Shown piece after piece: positions 33,520 to 35,726 of a stretch of DNA of 35,726 nucleotides. The translations under genes were made by a program, and so were the position numbers. Origin of the DNA: Acidobacteriota bacterium (GTDB lineage Bacteria > Acidobacteriota > Vicinamibacteria > Vicinamibacterales > CAVVIG01); the NCBI GenBank assembly GCA_023265155.1, contig JAHFUL010000005.1, positions 1-35,726 of the forward strand. Direction: 5' to 3'. Each line of letters starts with the position of its first letter. The stretch's first letter is position 1. The notes beneath the pieces are model-generated. The model saw only the letters and a list, made by a program, of their open reading frames with translations, searched no databases and was not told the origin of the DNA.

Positions 33520-34861
33520 GTCTCCTCCGCGTCTATTCGGAACCGACGGCGTGCGCGGCATTGCCGGCGAGTATCCGCTCGATCCGCAAACCGTCCGCCG
33601 GCTGGGCGCAGCGCTCGTGCGCGCTTTGCCGGGAGGCGCCGATCCGCTGCGCTTCCTCGTTGGTCGCGACACGCGGGAATCTGGCAGCTGGATTGAGGCC
33701 GAACTGGCTCTCGGCGCGTCCGGTGAAGGCGCAGACGTGACGAGCGCCGGCGTCGTGCCGACTCCGGCCGTGGCGTACCTCACGCGCGCCGAGGGTTTCG
33801 ATGCCGGCGTGGTGATCTCCGCGTCGCACAACCCGTTCGAGGACAATGGCATCAAGGTCTTCTCGGGGCGCGGCGAGAAGTTCACGGAGCGTCTCGAGCG
33901 GGAAGTGGAACAGATTGTCCGCGACACCGCCTGGACGACGAAAGCCGGTTCGGCCGCGTCGCCTCCCGGCGCCGATCTTGTCGGCGCCTATCTCGACCAT
34001 CTTCGCCAGGTCCTGCCCGAAGCGGTGCCGCTGAAGGATTTCCGGCTCGCCATCGATTGCGCGCACGGGGCGACCACCCGAGTGGCGGAGGTGCTGTTCA
34101 AGAGTCTGGGCTTCGACGTCGTTGTCATCGGCAACGCACCCGATGGTCGCAATATCAACCTGCACTGCGGCTCGACCCATCCGGAGAGGCTCGCGGCGAC
34201 CGTCCTGAAGGCGGGCTGCGGCCTGGGCGTGGCGTTCGATGGCGACGGCGATCGCGCCATCTTCGTCGACGAGCGTGGGCAGATCGTCAACGGCGATGCG
34301 GTGCTGTTGATGTGCGCGCGGCAGCTGCAGCGCGAGGGCCGCCTGAAGGGCAATGCCCTCGTCGCCACCGTCATGAGCAATATCGGGTTGGAGCTCGCGC
34401 TGAAGGATCTCGGCATCGGCCTCGTGCGCTGCGCGGTCGGCGACAAGTACGTGATGGAAGAGATGATCGCTCGCGATTTGTCGCTTGGCGGCGAGCAGTC
34501 GGGCCACATCATCTTCTCGGACTATCTGTTCACCGGTGATGGATTGTGCACGGCGCTGAACGTGCTGCGCACCGTGGCGTTGAGCGGCCGGTCGCTGGCC
34601 GACCTCGCCGCCGATCTGGTGAGTTACCCGCAGGTATTGTTGAACGTCCGGGTCCGGGAGCGGGTCGACCTGACGACCGTGCCGGACGTGGCGGCCGCCA
34701 TCGCGAGAGTCGAGTCGCGCGTCGCCGGACAGGGCCGCCTTCTCGTGCGCTATTCAGGAACCGAGCCACTGCTGCGCGTGATGCTGGAAGGCAAGCGCGA
34801 AGACGAGATCCGCGCCTGGGCCCAGGAGATCATCGAGGCGATCAAACAGCACGTAGGGTGA
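33506..34861 (+). CDS. glmM: Phosphoglucosamine mutase GlmM
   Basis: 451 aa. It interconverts glucosamine-6-phosphate and glucosamine-1-phosphate on the route to UDP-GlcNAc. The phospho-serine is S107 in ISASHNPFEDNGIKVF, the metal site is AFDGDGDRAIF, the sugar-binding loop is GGEQSGHII, and the phosphate-binding block near the C-terminus is RYSGTEPLLRVMLEG. The N-terminus LFGTDGVRGIAGE is typical. The start is GTG and overlaps the ybbR 3' end by 14 nt. Confidence 0.97.
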   Translation: MQKTESPPRLFGTDGVRGIAGEYPLDPQTVRRLGAALVRALPGGADPLRFLVGRDTRESGSWIEAELALGASGEGADVTSAGVVPTPAVAYLTRAEGFDAGVVISASHNPFEDNGIKVFSGRGEKFTERLEREVEQIVRDTAWTTKAGSAASPPGADLVGAYLDHLRQVLPEAVPLKDFRLAIDCAHGATTRVAEVLFKSLGFDVVVIGNAPDGRNINLHCGSTHPERLAATVLKAGCGLGVAFDGDGDRAIFVDERGQIVNGDAVLLMCARQLQREGRLKGNALVATVMSNIGLELALKDLGIGLVRCAVGDKYVMEEMIARDLSLGGEQSGHIIFSDYLFTGDGLCTALNVLRTVALSGRSLADLAADLVSYPQVLLNVRVRERVDLTTVPDVAAAIARVESRVAGQGRLLVRYSGTEPLLRVMLEGKREDEIRAWAQEIIEAIKQHVG

Positions 34862-34942
34862 ATGTGGTCATCTGGTCATCTAGTCATTGATTGGGTCATT
34901 GCCGATCAATTGTCACCAAATGACCACATGACCAGATAACCA
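34862..34942. repeat. AT-rich inverted repeat between glmM and pdxJ
   Basis: Words TGGTCATCTGGTCAT on the left and ATGACCACATGACCAG on the right form an imperfect hairpin that fills the whole gap. No gene is seen. It is similar in design to 31071-31149. Confidence 0.6.
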
Positions 34943-34947
34943 AATTC

Positions 34948-35691
34948 ATGATCCGCCTGTCCGTCAACGTGAACAAAGTCGCCACGCTGCGCAACTCACG
35001 CGGCGCCCGGGTGCCTCGCGTGCTCGATGCGGTGGCGATCTGCGTCGAGTCTGGCGTCCACGGCATCACCGTCCATCCGCGTGCCGACCGTCGCCACATC
35101 ACTCCGGAAGACGTTCGCGAGATCGCCGCAGCGCTGGCCGATCGGCGTCCTGCCGTCGAATACAACATCGAAGGCGATCCTCGACCCGATCTCCTGGCGC
35201 TCGTACACGAGGTGCGGCCCGATCAATGCACGCTGGTTCCCGTCGTGCCGGGAGAGATCACCAGTCAGAAAGGATGGAGCGCAGGACCTGAGTCTGAACG
35301 GCTCCCAGGAGTGGTCCGCGATCTGAAGGCTCGCGGCGTTCGGATCAGTCTGTTCGTCGATCCCGAGGCATCGAGTATCGAGCTGGCCGCGTCGCTCGGC
35401 GCCGATCGGGTCGAGCTCTATACTGAGCCGTTTGCGCGGGCATTCGAACGCGGTGGGTTGGATGCGCGCCGTGCCGTCCACACGTACGCCAGCGCGGCGC
35501 GTCTGGCGCGCTCACTTGGCATGGGCGTCAACGCCGGCCACGACCTGGATCTCGATAACCTCCTGCTGTTCCGCGATCTACCGCACCTGGAAGAGGTCTC
35601 AATCGGTCACGCCATCATCTCCCGCGCGCTCTTCATGGGCCTGGCGCCCGTCGTCCGCGAGTACCTCGACGTGCTCGGGCCGGTGCTATGA
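34948..35691 (+). CDS. pdxJ: Pyridoxine 5'-phosphate synthase PdxJ
   Basis: 247 aa TIM-barrel enzyme of the DXP-dependent vitamin B6 route. It joins 1-deoxyxylulose-5-phosphate and 3-amino-2-oxopropyl phosphate. Motifs include LSVNVNKVATLRNSRG, GITVHPRADRRHI, VEYNIEGDP, QCTLVPVVPGEITSQKGW, ISLFVDPE, VELYTEPFA, MGVNAGHDLDLDN, and EVSIGHAIISRALFMGL. Catalytic Glu and His residues are in place. It starts with ATG directly after the inverted repeat; the spacing leaves no clear ribosome-binding site. Confidence 0.97.
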   Translation: MIRLSVNVNKVATLRNSRGARVPRVLDAVAICVESGVHGITVHPRADRRHITPEDVREIAAALADRRPAVEYNIEGDPRPDLLALVHEVRPDQCTLVPVVPGEITSQKGWSAGPESERLPGVVRDLKARGVRISLFVDPEASSIELAASLGADRVELYTEPFARAFERGGLDARRAVHTYASAARLARSLGMGVNAGHDLDLDNLLLFRDLPHLEEVSIGHAIISRALFMGLAPVVREYLDVLGPVL

Positions 35692-35700
35692 TCAGACCTG

Positions 35701-35726
35701 AGAGCCGAAAGCTGAGAGCTGATAGC
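35701..35726 (+). repeat. AGCTGATAGC-type repeat at window end
   Basis: GAGAGCCGAAAGC followed by TGAGAGCTGATAGC belongs to the same word family as 1067-1130 in the rRNA spacer (GCTGATAGCTGAAAGC). The element is cut off by the window end. Confidence 0.6.

Overview
The window is high-GC bacterial DNA. It opens in the 3' end of a 23S rRNA gene and ends just past pdxJ. Several things together point to Acidobacteriota, probably a Vicinamibacteria-like lineage: the high GC, the many exported beta-propeller and metallo-beta-lactamase-fold proteins, the gene order yebC-ruvC-ruvA-ruvB-fabH and tRNA-tilS-ftsH-folP-cdaA-ybbR-glmM-pdxJ, and the very dense small palindromic repeats. That placement is an inference from gene content, not from a tree.

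Layout. 1-1500: the end of an rRNA operon (23S 3' part, an unusually long repeat-filled spacer, 5S, a terminator, and an inverted 5S fragment). 1551-3868 (minus): two overlapping genes for exported beta-propellers (LVIVP-type and PQQ-type). 4279-4827 (minus): a zinc-ribbon protein with two PspC domains. 4903-9190 (plus): SDR oxidoreductase, msrB, msrA and hrpB. 9286-12882 (minus): a tight four-gene operon of HupE/UreJ-like membrane protein, two tandem exported MBL-fold hydrolases and an exported SAM methyltransferase. 12963-15213 (plus): OmpA-domain protein, a membrane protein, a REP array and a methyltransferase. 15214-17538: an accessory island with two PIN-domain toxin modules, an attC-like hairpin between them and a decayed tyrosine-recombinase tail. 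17539-18798 (minus): an exported sugar-dehydrogenase-like propeller, followed by a VOC pseudogene with an internal deletion. 19382-35691 (plus): a long housekeeping run covering YebC, the RuvABC Holliday-junction machinery, FabH, a conserved unknown, QueA, another conserved unknown, a CAU tRNA, TilS, FtsH, FolP, CdaA/YbbR/GlmM (c-di-AMP and peptidoglycan precursor control) and PdxJ.

The most striking feature is the repeat load. At least four sequence variants of one REP-like palindrome share a 5' GTAG tetranucleotide and usually a CTTCAG-type tip. They occur singly, as inverted pairs (BIME-like) and as a 4 x 144-bp array between ruvA and ruvB that carries copies of the ruvA 3' end. Repeats have also entered coding sequence in frame. 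A 60-bp nested palindrome sits inside queA, an 18 x 9-bp minisatellite sits inside tilS, and a related 8 x 9-bp array forms an N-terminal extension of fabH. All three lengths are multiples of three. No RAYT-type transposase that could move the REPs lies in the window.
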